From: Rhodospirillales bacterium
GTDB taxonomy: Bacteria; Pseudomonadota; Alphaproteobacteria; Acetobacterales; Acetobacteraceae
Direction: 5' to 3'
Length of the DNA: 64,000 nt
NCBI GenBank assembly: GCA_017304945.1
Contig: JAFKLG010000111.1
Span: 1-64,000 of the forward strand
Shown here: one piece after another, positions 49,905 to 58,693 of the stretch
Layout of the letters: each line of letters opens with the position of its first letter
How positions within the stretch are numbered: the first letter of the stretch is position 1
Made by a program: the position numbers and the translations under genes
The notes under the pieces: model-generated
Databases searched by the model: none
Seen by the model: the letters and a program-made list of their open reading frames with translations, nothing else
Told to the model about the DNA's origin: nothing

Positions 49905-50963
49905 TCAGCGCGCCCGCAGGATCTTCCGCCGCCACTGGTCGGTGATGGCATCGCGCATCTTCGAGATCGCGATCCAGTCCACGTCCAGCATGCGCGACAG
50001 GCGTTCGGGGGTGGCGGCCGTGCGAGCCAGCGCCTCGGGGCTGATCTCGGCCTTGGTGTTGACCGGGCCGTAGAACATGCGTTCGGTGAACGCCTTCTGC
50101 GCCGCCGTGCCGAGGGCGTAGGAGATGAAGGCCTTGGCCGCGTCCGTCTCCCGCGAGCCCTTCACCAGGTTGATCGTGTTGATCTGGAACAGCGATCCCT
50201 CGTCCGGGATGGCGACTCCGAGCTTGCCCTGGGACTGGCGGGCATAGGTCTGGCCGCGGGCGTTCCAGCCGACGCCGAGGGCGGCGGTGCCATCGATCAG
50301 GAAGGTGTAGGCGTCGGGCTTCGGGTCCCAGGTCAGCACCCGCGGCGCCATCTGAGCGATCGCGTCGATGCCGGCGGCGACGGACTGGTGGTAGTCGCCG
50401 CCGCCGAACACCTTGTTGGCGATCAGGGTGAGCGCGATGCCGACGATATCGGGCGCGGCCTGCACCGCGATCTTGCCGTCATAGGCGGGGTCCCACAGCG
50501 CCTTCCAGGACGTGGGCGCGGGTTTCACCTGCGGCGGCGAGTACAGCAGCACGTAGTTGTCGAACAGCACGGCCGGCCCGGCCACGCCCTCGATGAACGC
50601 CTTGGGGGTGAGCTCGTCGAGCACCGGCAGCGAGCCCTTGGGCAGCGGCTCGAACAGGCCCTCGTCGGTGCCGGTCTTGGCGACCGAGACGTCCATCATC
50701 ACGACGTCGATCTGCGGCGCCGCCTTCTGGGCACGCACCAGGCCGAGCGCCTGGGCGGAGTTGGCGATCGGGTAGTAGGTGACCTCGATGTCGGGATGGG
50801 CGCGGCGGAACGCCTCCACCACGGCCGGCTCGTAGTTCTCCTGGAAGATGCCGGAATAGGCGGCGAAGGTGATGCTGCGGGCGGCCACCGCGCGGCGGAT
50901 GAACGGCGCGGCGAGCGGCAACGCGAGCGGGGCGGCAAGCAGCCGCCGGCGAGTCGGGGTCAT
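49905..50963 (-). CDS. ABC transporter periplasmic binding protein (PotD-like)
   Basis: 352 residues. Twin-arginine-like start TRRRLLAAPLALPLAAPFIRRAVAA with cleavage near 27. The mature protein (ITFAAYSGIFQENYEPAVVEAFRR, KTGTDEGLFEPLPKGSLPVLDEL, LFDNYVLLYSPPQVKPAPTSW, TLIANKVFGGGDY) is like family 1 solute-binding proteins of polyamine/iron type. Ligand unknown. Leads the three-gene operon, with no ATPase gene adjacent on either side. Confidence 0.88.
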   Translation of the reverse strand: MTPTRRRLLAAPLALPLAAPFIRRAVAARSITFAAYSGIFQENYEPAVVEAFRRAHPDIEVTYYPIANSAQALGLVRAQKAAPQIDVVMMDVSVAKTGTDEGLFEPLPKGSLPVLDELTPKAFIEGVAGPAVLFDNYVLLYSPPQVKPAPTSWKALWDPAYDGKIAVQAAPDIVGIALTLIANKVFGGGDYHQSVAAGIDAIAQMAPRVLTWDPKPDAYTFLIDGTAALGVGWNARGQTYARQSQGKLGVAIPDEGSLFQINTINLVKGSRETDAAKAFISYALGTAAQKAFTERMFYGPVNTKAEISPEALARTAATPERLSRMLDVDWIAISKMRDAITDQWRRKILRAR

Positions 50964-51086
50964 GGGCGAGGTCTCCGGTTACGGCAGTCTGCCCATGGGG
51001 TTCGAGGCGGTTCAAGCCGGAAACCGGCTTCCGGTACGACCGTGCGACCAGCACACTCATGGCATGATGCGCCCGACCCCGCCCCC

Positions 51087-51500
51087 ATGACGCCCTCGAT
51101 CGAGGTGACCGGGACGCCGGACCCGGCCCTGGTCGCCGCGGTGACGGCGGGGCTGGTCGCCGCCAACCATGCGGGGGTCGGGCCGTCCGACCGGCGCGCC
51201 CTGGGCGTGTTCGCGCGCGGGGAGGCGCTGCTGGGCGGGCTGGTCGGCTACACGGCCTGGGGCTGGCTGTATGTCGAACGGCTCTGGGTCGCCGACGCCG
51301 CCCGCGGCCGCGGCCTCGCCGCCCTCCTGCTCGACGCGGCCGAGTCGGAGGCGCGGAGCCGCGGCTGCCGCGCGGCGTGGATCGACACGTTCAGCTCGGT
51401 GGCGCGGCGCGTCTATGAGCGGGCGGGGTTCGAGGTGTTCGGCACGCTGCCCGATTTCCCGCCGGGCCACACGCGCTGGTTCCTGCGGAAGGCGCTGTGA
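51087..51500 (+). CDS. GNAT-family N-acetyltransferase
   Basis: 137 residues from MTPSIEVTGTPDPALV. Acetyl-CoA binding region VERLWVADAARGRGLAALLLDAAESEARSRGC (about 72-103) with the R/Q-x-x-G-x-G/A type ARGRGLA loop, then VYERAGFEVFGTLPDFPPGHTRWFLRKAL. Small stand-alone acetyltransferase, substrate unknown. A long upstream frame on this strand is not coding. Confidence 0.85.
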   Translation: MTPSIEVTGTPDPALVAAVTAGLVAANHAGVGPSDRRALGVFARGEALLGGLVGYTAWGWLYVERLWVADAARGRGLAALLLDAAESEARSRGCRAAWIDTFSSVARRVYERAGFEVFGTLPDFPPGHTRWFLRKAL

Positions 51501-51541
51501 GACACGGCGCCGTCAGGGGGGCGGCGCCGTGCGGCGTGGAC

Positions 51542-52423
51542 TCAGGCCGGCGGTCGCGGGGGGATGGGTTCGGCTGGGTCCGGCTCGTCGTCCTCCGCCG
51601 GCGCCTCGGCCTCCCGCTGCAGGCGGTGGAAGCTGCGGATGCTGAACGGCAGCATGCAGACATAGAGCAGGACGAGGGCGGCCATCGCGCCCCACGGGTC
51701 GGCGACCAGCAGCGCCGCGAACAGGCCGGTGCCCAGCAGCAGCGGCAGCACGTATTCCGCCGGAACCTTGAAGTTCTTGAAGCTCCAGATCGGCAGGGTG
51801 GAGACCAGGAGCAGCGCGGTGCCCACCAGCGTGGCGGCGCAGAACAGCGGGTGCTGGGCGGTGGCCACCAGCCACTCCCACCCCAGCGACTTGGCCTCCA
51901 GGCCGAGGAACAGCGGAAACAGCGCGATACCGGCGCCGGCGGGCGCGGGAACCCCGGTGAAGAAGTTGTAGGCGTAGGCGGGGCGGGGCGCGCCTTCCAG
52001 CGCCGCGTTGAACCGGGCGAGGCGCAGCGCCATGCAGACCGCGAACATCAGGCAGGGCATGTAGCCGTAGCCGCCCGCCCGTTGCAGCGACCAGATGTAG
52101 AGCGTCAGCGCCGGGGCGACCCCGAAGCAGAGGAAATCGGAGAGGCTGTCGAACTCCGCCCCGAACCGGGACGTGGCCTTCAGCAGCCGCGCCAATCGCC
52201 CGTCGAGCCCGTCGATCGCACCGGCGACGGTGATGGCGACCGCGGCGCTGCCGAACCGGCCTTCCATGGCGAAGCGGATCGCGGTCAGGCCGGCGCACAA
52301 CCCGATCAACGTCATCAGGTTGGGGACCATCCGGTTGAAGGACGGGCCCTTGTAGCGAGGCCGGCGGCGCGGTCGGTACCGTTGCAGCCGCCCGATCGGT
52401 GAGGGCCGCGGGGCGTCGCTCAT
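51542..52423 (-). CDS. pssA: CDP-diacylglycerol--serine O-phosphatidyltransferase
   Basis: 293 residues from MSDAPRPSPIGRLQ, whose ATG overlaps the psd stop (ATGA). CDP-alcohol phosphotransferase motif at 71-96: D71-G..D74-G..A78-R79..G88..D92..D96 (IDGLDGRLARLLKATSRFGAE). Hydrophobic segments flank it. Makes phosphatidylserine, which the coupled psd gene product decarboxylates. The C-terminus is an acidic Pro-rich tail. Confidence 0.95.
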   Translation of the reverse strand: MSDAPRPSPIGRLQRYRPRRRPRYKGPSFNRMVPNLMTLIGLCAGLTAIRFAMEGRFGSAAVAITVAGAIDGLDGRLARLLKATSRFGAEFDSLSDFLCFGVAPALTLYIWSLQRAGGYGYMPCLMFAVCMALRLARFNAALEGAPRPAYAYNFFTGVPAPAGAGIALFPLFLGLEAKSLGWEWLVATAQHPLFCAATLVGTALLLVSTLPIWSFKNFKVPAEYVLPLLLGTGLFAALLVADPWGAMAALVLLYVCMLPFSIRSFHRLQREAEAPAEDDEPDPAEPIPPRPPA

Positions 52424-53103
52424 CCCGCTGGCGCCGCCGTCAGATCGGCGATCACGGTCTCCCCGCCGATCATGGTCTGGCCCTCCGCCACCAGCGGCCG
52501 CACGCCCTCCGGCAGATAGAGGTCGGTGCGGCTGCCGAAGCGGATGATGCCGAACCGGTCCCCGCAATGGACGGTATCGCCCTCCCGCAGCGTGCAGACG
52601 ATGCGGCGCGCGATCAGGCCGGCGATCTGCACCACCGCGATCTCCTGCCCGCCGGGCAGGCGCATGGCGATGGCGTTCCGCTCATTGTCGACGCTGGCCT
52701 TGTCCATGCTGGCGTTCACGAAGGCGCCGTGGCGGTAGGCGATGCGGGTGACCACCCCATCGCCCGGCACCCGGTTCACATGCACGTTGAGCACGGTCAG
52801 GAAGATCGAGACGCGCCAGCGCGGGGTGCCGCCCAGGCCGAGTTCGGCGGGCGGGACCGCGGGCGCCACCGAGACGATGCGGCCGTCGGCGGGGGCCACC
52901 AATAGGTCGGCGCGTGGCGGCGGCACCCGTTCGGGGTCGCGGAAGAAGAACAGGCAGAACAGGGTGAAGATCAGGCCCAGCCAGGCGAGCCAGGGCCCGA
53001 CCAGCAGTCCGACCATGACGACGATCAGGCCGCCCACAATGAAGGGGCGCCCGGCCGGGTGGGGTGGCGCCAGCACGTGGCGAATGTCGTCAGCGAGAGA
53101 CAT
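52420..53103 (-). CDS. psd: Phosphatidylserine decarboxylase proenzyme
   Basis: 227 residues, the short bacterial type. APADGRIVSV at 70-79, HVN at 108-110 and the self-cleavage site RFGSRTD with G190-S191, where serine becomes the pyruvoyl group. A membrane segment lies at about 22-52. Converts PS to phosphatidylethanolamine. First gene of the psd-pssA operon and divergent from the gene at 53172. Confidence 0.95.
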   Translation of the reverse strand: MSLADDIRHVLAPPHPAGRPFIVGGLIVVMVGLLVGPWLAWLGLIFTLFCLFFFRDPERVPPPRADLLVAPADGRIVSVAPAVPPAELGLGGTPRWRVSIFLTVLNVHVNRVPGDGVVTRIAYRHGAFVNASMDKASVDNERNAIAMRLPGGQEIAVVQIAGLIARRIVCTLREGDTVHCGDRFGIIRFGSRTDLYLPEGVRPLVAEGQTMIGGETVIADLTAAPAG

Positions 53104-53171
53104 GCGGCCCGGTTTATGGATGGTTCACCTTCCCCGGACAAGACTGTCGCTCCTGCAGCAGGAGCCTGGCC

Positions 53172-53627
53172 ATGCCGTTCGATGCGCCCTTCAACCTTGG
53201 TCCGTTCGCCGTCGACGCATCGGGCCGCCTCGCGCCGCGCAACGGCACCGCGGAAAGTCCCGGCTTCCTGCTGTCCTGGCGCGGCCGCTCCGTGCACGCG
53301 CATCTGCAGGACGCGGAGGGAGCCAGCCGGCTGGTGCTGGAGGTCGCGCTGGGGCGGATTCCGAGCACCGCGGGGGAGCGGACGCTGGATCAGCGGCCAC
53401 GCAGCTTCGCGACCTTGCGCGTCCTCCCCACCGGGTTGCCCGAGGGCTGGCGGCTGCATCTGACCCCCGACCACCGGTTGCGGCTGAAGGCGGAACGGCT
53501 GATCGAACTGCCGATCACCGTGACGCTGCTGGTCACCGAACTCACCTGTTTCCTGCTGACCCTGGCGCCGTTCCTGGATCTGCTGGACGAAGTCGGCATG
53601 CCGGTGGGTCCGGCGGCACAAGGCTGA
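53172..53627 (+). CDS. Hypothetical protein with a C-terminal membrane helix
   Basis: 151 residues from MPFDAPFNLGPFAVDASGRLAP. The first 100 residues look like a small beta-rich domain (FLLSWRGRSVHAHLQDAEG, FATLRVLPTGLPEGWRLHLTPDHRL); residues about 112-140 are hydrophobic (LPITVTLLVTELTCFLLTLAPFLDLL). Similar short proteins accompany psd in related genomes by my recollection, unverified. No function assigned. Divergent from psd across 68 bases. Confidence 0.6.
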   Translation: MPFDAPFNLGPFAVDASGRLAPRNGTAESPGFLLSWRGRSVHAHLQDAEGASRLVLEVALGRIPSTAGERTLDQRPRSFATLRVLPTGLPEGWRLHLTPDHRLRLKAERLIELPITVTLLVTELTCFLLTLAPFLDLLDEVGMPVGPAAQG

Positions 53628-53921
53628 CGGGCTGAGCGGACCGCGGCGCATGATCGATCGCGTGGCGCCCGGGAGGATGGGCTGCACCGGACAGCCCAGA
53701 CCATGCACGGCCATGTGGATTCAGATGCTCATCGCAGCTAACGAACGGCCGCTGGCTTGATCTTCAGGCGCGCTACCAATCATCGTGGCGAGCTTTCCGG
53801 GCAACCTACGATCATGCTGAGTGGATTTTCAGTGTAACCGAGCCGATCTGACAAACGAAGTAGATCATGGAAGCTAGCGTGACTTCCGATAGTGCCCACG
53901 TGTCAGATAAGCGAACGAAAA

Positions 53922-54416
53922 ATGTCCAGATTCTTCAAAATTGCAGAAAGCGGTGCCGGTTCATACTGGCCACTTGCGATCCTTCGATGGGTGATGGTGC
54001 TGATCTTTGTCTCGTTTGGCATCCAGAAGTTCACGCCCCAGTCGGCCGAGGGGATTTCGGTCTATATCTCCCACAGTCCGTTGGTGTCCTGGCTCCAGAT
54101 CTTCGGAGTCAGAGGCGAGGCCTACCTCCTGGGTTGCATCGAGTTGACCACCGCCGCGCTTCTCGCGATGGGAGCTTTCGTCCCCCTCTTGTCGGCGGTC
54201 GGCGCATTGTTCGGGGTCGGCACGTTCTTCATCACCTGGTCGTTTTTCTTTACCACCCCAGGCGTGGTCACATGGAGTTTCTCCGCCGATCCCATAGCGT
54301 GGAACCTCGCCGGCGAGTTTCTCTACAAGGATATCGTCCTTCTTTCCGTCTGTGTTGTCCTGTTCCTCGCCTCGCTTCCCGAGGCGCTCGTTCGTCGTCG
54401 GATCGATCGAGCCTAA
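53922..54416 (+). CDS. DUF417/YkgB-like membrane protein
   Basis: 164 residues from MSRFFKIAESG (an ATG at 53892 adds ten). Four hydrophobic segments. LRWVMVLIFVSFGIQKFTPQSAEGISVYISHSPLVSW and GVRGEAYLLGCIELTTAALLAMG are characteristic of the family. Function unknown; members are often near oxidative-stress genes. The region from 53.7 to 54.4 kb is visibly lower in GC than its surroundings, which suggests recent arrival. The gap 53628-53921 has only a GGGCTG/CAGCCC hairpin at 53679-53697. Confidence 0.8.
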   Translation: MSRFFKIAESGAGSYWPLAILRWVMVLIFVSFGIQKFTPQSAEGISVYISHSPLVSWLQIFGVRGEAYLLGCIELTTAALLAMGAFVPLLSAVGALFGVGTFFITWSFFFTTPGVVTWSFSADPIAWNLAGEFLYKDIVLLSVCVVLFLASLPEALVRRRIDRA

Positions 54417-54516
54417 GAGCCGAGTCCTTCGGCGTTTCCGAAAGGGGCAAAAGCGGACACCGATGAGTCGTCAGCAACGGTGATCGGCGGGCCTGCCCGT
54501 CGCTCTTTCCACCCGT

Positions 54517-54545
54517 CCACGTGCCGCGGTGCTCTAGGCACGTGG
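54517..54545 (+). terminator. Inverted repeat after the DUF417 gene
   Basis: CCACGTGCC / GGCACGTGG, a perfect 9-bp inverted repeat with an 11-base loop, about 100 bases after the stop. Likely transcript end or regulatory palindrome. No T tract. Confidence 0.5.
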
Positions 54546-54665
54546 GCGACCAGGCGTGTAGGCTACCGTATCGAGTGACGCCTTCGATGGTTGCCCCGAC
54601 GTGTTTCCGCGACGGACGCGCCGGCCTGGTCCCGTCCGACGTCCCTGCTGCCGCGGAGGCCATGC

Positions 54666-56000
54666 ATGAGCCGAGTCCTGCACCGTTCCGGTGCCATTCC
54701 CCCGATCGCCGTTCGTGGAGAGGGCGTCACCCTGTTCACCGCCGACGGCCACGCGGTCATCGATGCCTCCGGTGGCGCCGCCGTCGCTGCGCTCGGCCAC
54801 GGCAATCGCCGGGTGGCCGAGGCGATCGGACGCCAGGCCGCCACGATGGCCTATTCGCATACCGGCACCTTCTCGAACCAGCCGTCGGAAGACCTCGCGG
54901 AGCTGCTGCTGGCCGACGAGCCGGGCGGGCTGACCCGCGCCTGGTTCTGCTCCTCGGGGTCGGAGGGGAACGAGGCGGCGCTGAAGCTCGCGCGGCAATA
55001 TTTCCTGGAAATCGGCCAGCCGCAGCGGGTGCGCACGATCGCCCGCCGCCAGAGCTATCACGGCACCACGCTGGGTGCGCTCGCGGCCGGCGGCAACATG
55101 ATGCGGCGCGCGCCCTACGAGCCGATCCTGAGCCCGATGCACTCGCTGGTCTCGCCCTGCTTCCCGTACCGGTTCAAGCGGGATGACGAGAGCGACGCCC
55201 AGTATCTCGACCGGCTGTCGCAGGAACTCGAGGCCGAATTCCAGCGCGTCGGGCCGGAGACCGTCACCGCGTTCCTGGCGGAGCCGGTGGTGGGCGCGAC
55301 CACGGGCTGCGTGACCGCCGTGCCCGGCTATTTCAAGCGGGTGCGGGAGATCTGCGACCGCCACGGTGCGCTGCTGATCCTGGACGAGGTGATGTGCGGC
55401 ATGGGCCGCACCGGCACCCTGCACGCCTGGGAGCAGGAGGGCGTCACGCCCGACATCCAGATCATCGCGAAGGGCCTGGGCGGCGGGTATCAGCCGATCG
55501 GCGGCGTGCTGATCGGGGACAAGATCGTACAGGCGCTGGCGGAGGGATCCGGCGGGTTCCTGCACGGCCAGACCTACCAGGCGCACCCGGTGGCCTGCGC
55601 CGCGGCGCTCGAGGTGCAGAAGATCATCCGGGAGGACCGGCTGATCGAGAACGTGCAGGCGATGGGCCAGCGGCTGGAGCGCGGGCTGGTGGAGCGGTTC
55701 GGCAACCACCGGCATGTCGGCGACATTCGCGGGCGAGGCCTGTTCTGGGCGATCGAGTTCGTCACCGACCGCGCCACCAAGGCGGTGTTCGAGCCGGGGC
55801 TGAAGCTGAACGAGCGCGTCAAGGCGGAGGCGCTCGCGCGGGGTCTCGCCGGCTACCCGATGGGCGGCACGCTGGATGGCAAGCAGGGCGACCACTACAT
55901 CGTCGCACCGCCCTACATCGTGTCCCCGACCGAGGTGGACGCGATCGTCGAGCGCCTGGGCGACGCGGTGGACGCGGCGCTGAAGAGCGTCGGGCGGTAG
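54666..56000 (+). CDS. Class III aminotransferase (PLP-dependent)
   Basis: 444 residues from MSRVLHRSGAIPPIAV. Motifs: SSGSEGNEAALKLARQY (96-112), SYHGTT (130-135), LLILDEVMCGMGRTG with PLP-ring D240, and PLP lysine K269 in IIAKGLGGGYQPIG. Omega- or gamma-aminotransferases of this group move amino groups to pyruvate or 2-oxoglutarate. Substrate unknown. The gene is followed by 0.9 kb of repeats. Confidence 0.9.
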   Translation: MSRVLHRSGAIPPIAVRGEGVTLFTADGHAVIDASGGAAVAALGHGNRRVAEAIGRQAATMAYSHTGTFSNQPSEDLAELLLADEPGGLTRAWFCSSGSEGNEAALKLARQYFLEIGQPQRVRTIARRQSYHGTTLGALAAGGNMMRRAPYEPILSPMHSLVSPCFPYRFKRDDESDAQYLDRLSQELEAEFQRVGPETVTAFLAEPVVGATTGCVTAVPGYFKRVREICDRHGALLILDEVMCGMGRTGTLHAWEQEGVTPDIQIIAKGLGGGYQPIGGVLIGDKIVQALAEGSGGFLHGQTYQAHPVACAAALEVQKIIREDRLIENVQAMGQRLERGLVERFGNHRHVGDIRGRGLFWAIEFVTDRATKAVFEPGLKLNERVKAEALARGLAGYPMGGTLDGKQGDHYIVAPPYIVSPTEVDAIVERLGDAVDAALKSVGR

Positions 56001-56893
56001 GTCGGGACGGCGGGGCGCTGCGGGCCGAGCGGCGCGGCTCGGGGGAGCCGCGCGGCGGGTCGAGCGGCGCGGGGGATCCGCGCGGCGTGGCGCGGGGAGG
56101 TCCGCGCGGCGGGTCGAGCGGCGTGGCGCTGGGGGTCCGCGCGGCGGGTCGAGCGGCGGGACTCGAACTTCTTCCGTCATGGCCGGCCATCGAGCCGGCC
56201 ATCCCTATTGGCACGCACTCACGGTGGAGTCCCGGCCTCGGTGCCGGTGAGGATCCGCGGATCAAGTCCGCGGATGGCGGTAGGGGCCGGCGTGTGACGC
56301 GGCGGGCCGACGCACGACGCGGTGCAGGCCGGCGGGTGACGCGGCGGGCCGACGGGTGCCGACGGTGCGGGCCGGCGCACGACGCGGTGCGGGCCGGTGG
56401 GTGACGCGGCGGGCCGACGGGTGACGACGGTGCGGGCCGACACACGACGCGGTGCGGGCCGGTGGGTGACGACGCAGCCCGACGGGGCGCCCATGCCCCG
56501 ACCGTCATGGCCGGCCATCCCCACCAGCACGCACTCCCGTGTTCCCCGGCCTCGGTGCCGATGGGGATCCGCGGATCAAGTCCGCGGATGACGGTAGGGG
56601 CCGACGGGCGACGACGGTGCGGGCCGGCGGCTCACGACGCAGCCCAACGGGGCGCCCACGCCCCGACCGTCATGGCCGGCCATCGAGCCGGCCATCCCTA
56701 TTGGCACGCACTCCCGTGTTCCCCGGCCTCGTGCCGGTGAGGATCCGCGGATCAAGTCCGCGGATGACGGTAGGGGCGGGCGGCGGCGGCGGTGCGGGCC
56801 GACGCACGACGCGGTGCGACCCGGCGGGGGACGGCACGCCGCGGGGCCATCAAACGGCGGCCATGACACGGGGGCACTCGCGCTGCTTCTGTG
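56001..56893. repeat. Repeat-filled intergenic region with REP-like elements
   Basis: No gene in 893 bases. At 56026-56160 about four copies of a TCCGCGCGGCGGGTCGAGCG unit occur in tandem. Then three copies of a 100-110-base palindromic element (about 56176-56286, 56502-56600, 56666-56777) each with GTCATGGCCGGCCAT, GATCCGCGGATCAAGTCCGC and GACGGTAGGGGC. Two are nearly identical, one is shortened. Between them are degenerate CGGCGGGCCGACGGGTGACG runs. The palindromes resemble REP-type elements common in alphaproteobacteria. Confidence 0.8.
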
Positions 56894-57937
56894 TCAGCCA
56901 ACGGCCCGCTTCGCGGCCTCGGACTCGTGCCCGCGCTGGTGGAAGTAGTTCTTGCGGTAGAACTCCAGCACGAGGTCCCGATATACGGTCGGCTCGTAGC
57001 GGGCCGGGTTGTCGGCCGACACGCAGGTCGGCAGGCATTCGATCGTGTTCGCCGGGTTCGGGCTGTGGAAATAGGCGATCGAGTAGCGGTCGGTGCCGCT
57101 GTCGTTGATCACCCCGTGCGGGGTCGACAGGAACCGGTCGTTCGACCAGCGCCGCATGATGTTGCCGAGGTTGATCAGGAACGTGCCCTCGATCACCGGC
57201 GGCGCGAACCACTCGCCCGAGGTCAGCCGCACCGCGAGGCCCGGCACGTCCGTGCGCGCGAGCGCGGTCATGAAGCTGTTGTCGGTATGCGGCGCGGTGC
57301 CGAACGTGTTCTCGCTCATGTCCTGCTGCGGCGGGTAGTGCAGGAAGCGCAGGTTGGCGTGCGCCTCGTTGGCGAAGAACGGATCGAAGTGCTCCGGCGG
57401 CAGGCCGAGCGCGACGGCGAAGGGTGGGAGCATGCGGTTGCACATGGCGTGCAGCGCGTCGAAATAGGCCATCATGTCGGCGCGCAGCTCCGGCATGTCC
57501 TCCGGCCACTGGTTGCGGCCGCGCAGCGGGAGGCCGGCGATCACGTCGGGATGGTCGGCACCGCGGTCGTGGCTGACGAAGAAACTCTCGTTCTGGTTCG
57601 GCTTCGTCGCCTTGTGCACGGTGGAGGCGCTCTGCACCGAGGCGTTCATCGGCAGGTAGCCGATGTTGTTCTCGTTCAGCCGCAGCTTCAGCTTGTCCGC
57701 GAGCGGCAAAGCGTGGAAGCGCTTCGAGGCGGCGAAGGCGCGGTCGATGACGTCCTGCGGCACGCCGTGATTGCGCGCGTAGAGGAAGCCCACGTTCTCA
57801 CAGGCGTCCCGCACCTCGACGGCCAGGCGCGCGAGCGCGCCGGGCTCGCCCGCGAAATACGGGCCGTAATCGATGATCGGGATCAGCTTGGAGACGGCGT
57901 CGACGTCCTTCACTGCATGCTGTCTGAACAGATGCAT
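56894..57937 (-). CDS. 2-oxoglutarate/Fe(II)-dependent oxygenase, isopenicillin N synthase-like
   Basis: 347 residues from MHLFRQHAVKDVDA; an upstream frame is ignored. DIOX_N region IPIIDYGPYFAG and FLYARNHGVPQDVIDRAF; metal ligands H217 and D219 (APHTDNSF) and H274 (TPHGVIN), then R284-x-S286 (RYSIAYF) for the 2OG carboxylate. Plant/IPNS-like family; bacterial members act on amino acids or small metabolites. Substrate unknown. The gene is separated from the TetR gene by 78 bases on the same strand. Confidence 0.9.
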   Translation of the reverse strand: MHLFRQHAVKDVDAVSKLIPIIDYGPYFAGEPGALARLAVEVRDACENVGFLYARNHGVPQDVIDRAFAASKRFHALPLADKLKLRLNENNIGYLPMNASVQSASTVHKATKPNQNESFFVSHDRGADHPDVIAGLPLRGRNQWPEDMPELRADMMAYFDALHAMCNRMLPPFAVALGLPPEHFDPFFANEAHANLRFLHYPPQQDMSENTFGTAPHTDNSFMTALARTDVPGLAVRLTSGEWFAPPVIEGTFLINLGNIMRRWSNDRFLSTPHGVINDSGTDRYSIAYFHSPNPANTIECLPTCVSADNPARYEPTVYRDLVLEFYRKNYFHQRGHESEAAKRAVG

Positions 57938-58015
57938 GGCGGGCTCCTCCGGCTGGTCCCGCGAGTATAGGCCGGCATCCCCCGGCGACAAATCCGCCCC
58001 GCGTTCGCCGAGGGT

Positions 58016-58573
58016 TCAGGCGTCGAGACCGGCCGACCGGAGCAGCACGGCGGCGGCATCGCGCGCGCCACGCGCGACCTCGGCGTCACCGCTCACCAGC
58101 ATCGAGGCGATCGCCCCTTCGGACAGCAGCAGCAACTGCAGCGCGAGCGCGTCCGGGTCCACCAGACCGGCCTCGGTCAGCCGCGCGCGGAACCACGCCC
58201 GCCGCTCCTCCTTGAAGCGTGCAGCGATCGAGCGCACCGGTTCACATCCAGCGCCGAGTTCGGCCACGGCGTTGACCAGCGGACAGCCGCGGAACCCGTC
58301 CTGGCGGAACATGCGCTCCAGCCGGTCGAACGCACCGAGGATCTGCGCGGCGGGCGAGGCCCCGATCTGCGGCAGCGGCAGCGTGTAGCGCTCGAGATAG
58401 GCTTCGATCAGCGCTTCCTTGGAGGGAAAGTAGTCGTAGAGCGAACGCTTGCTGATCCCGGCCTCGGCCGCGATCAGGTCGACGCCCACCGCGCGGATGC
58501 CGCGCTGGTAGAACAGCCGGTCCGCCGTGTTCAGAATCCGCTCCACCATCGGAGCCTTGTCGGCCACGCGCAT
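58016..58573 (-). CDS. TetR-family transcriptional regulator
   Basis: 185 residues from MRVADKAPMVERILNTADRLFYQRG. HTH at about 27-50 (VGVDLIAAEAGISKRSLYDYFPSKEALIEAYL). The C-terminal region (GFRGCPLVNAVAELG, RAWFRARLTEAGL) is of the TetR_C_6/AefR-like kind. Divergent from the MFS gene at 58694; twin operator-like palindromes lie in the shared 120-base gap, so it probably represses the exporter and itself. Confidence 0.9.
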   Translation of the reverse strand: MRVADKAPMVERILNTADRLFYQRGIRAVGVDLIAAEAGISKRSLYDYFPSKEALIEAYLERYTLPLPQIGASPAAQILGAFDRLERMFRQDGFRGCPLVNAVAELGAGCEPVRSIAARFKEERRAWFRARLTEAGLVDPDALALQLLLLSEGAIASMLVSGDAEVARGARDAAAVLLRSAGLDA

Positions 58574-58581
58574 CTGCCTCC

Positions 58582-58652
58582 ACACCGGTCTGTGTAACTT
58601 TAGACTTGCCGAGCGCTCCGGCACACCCCAGCATCTCCACACAGGTCGGTGT
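58582..58652. promoter_or_regulatory. Twin TetR operators in the divergent promoter
   Basis: Site 2 (58639-58652) reads ACACAGGTCGGTGT within CCACACAGGTCGGTGTGG; site 1 (58582-58595), read on the minus strand, is ACACAGACCGGTGT, identical at 12 of 14 positions. They lie 57 bases apart and bracket the promoter region between the tetR and MFS starts. Confidence 0.6.
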
Positions 58653-58693
58653 GGCCCTCGTCCGGGTCAAGCCCGCCGGGAGGAGGGAAACAG

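Noticed and set aside
50388..51500. Extended 370-residue version of the GNAT protein
   Set aside because: The extra N-terminus is antisense to the ABC binding-protein gene; conserved sequence begins at 51087.
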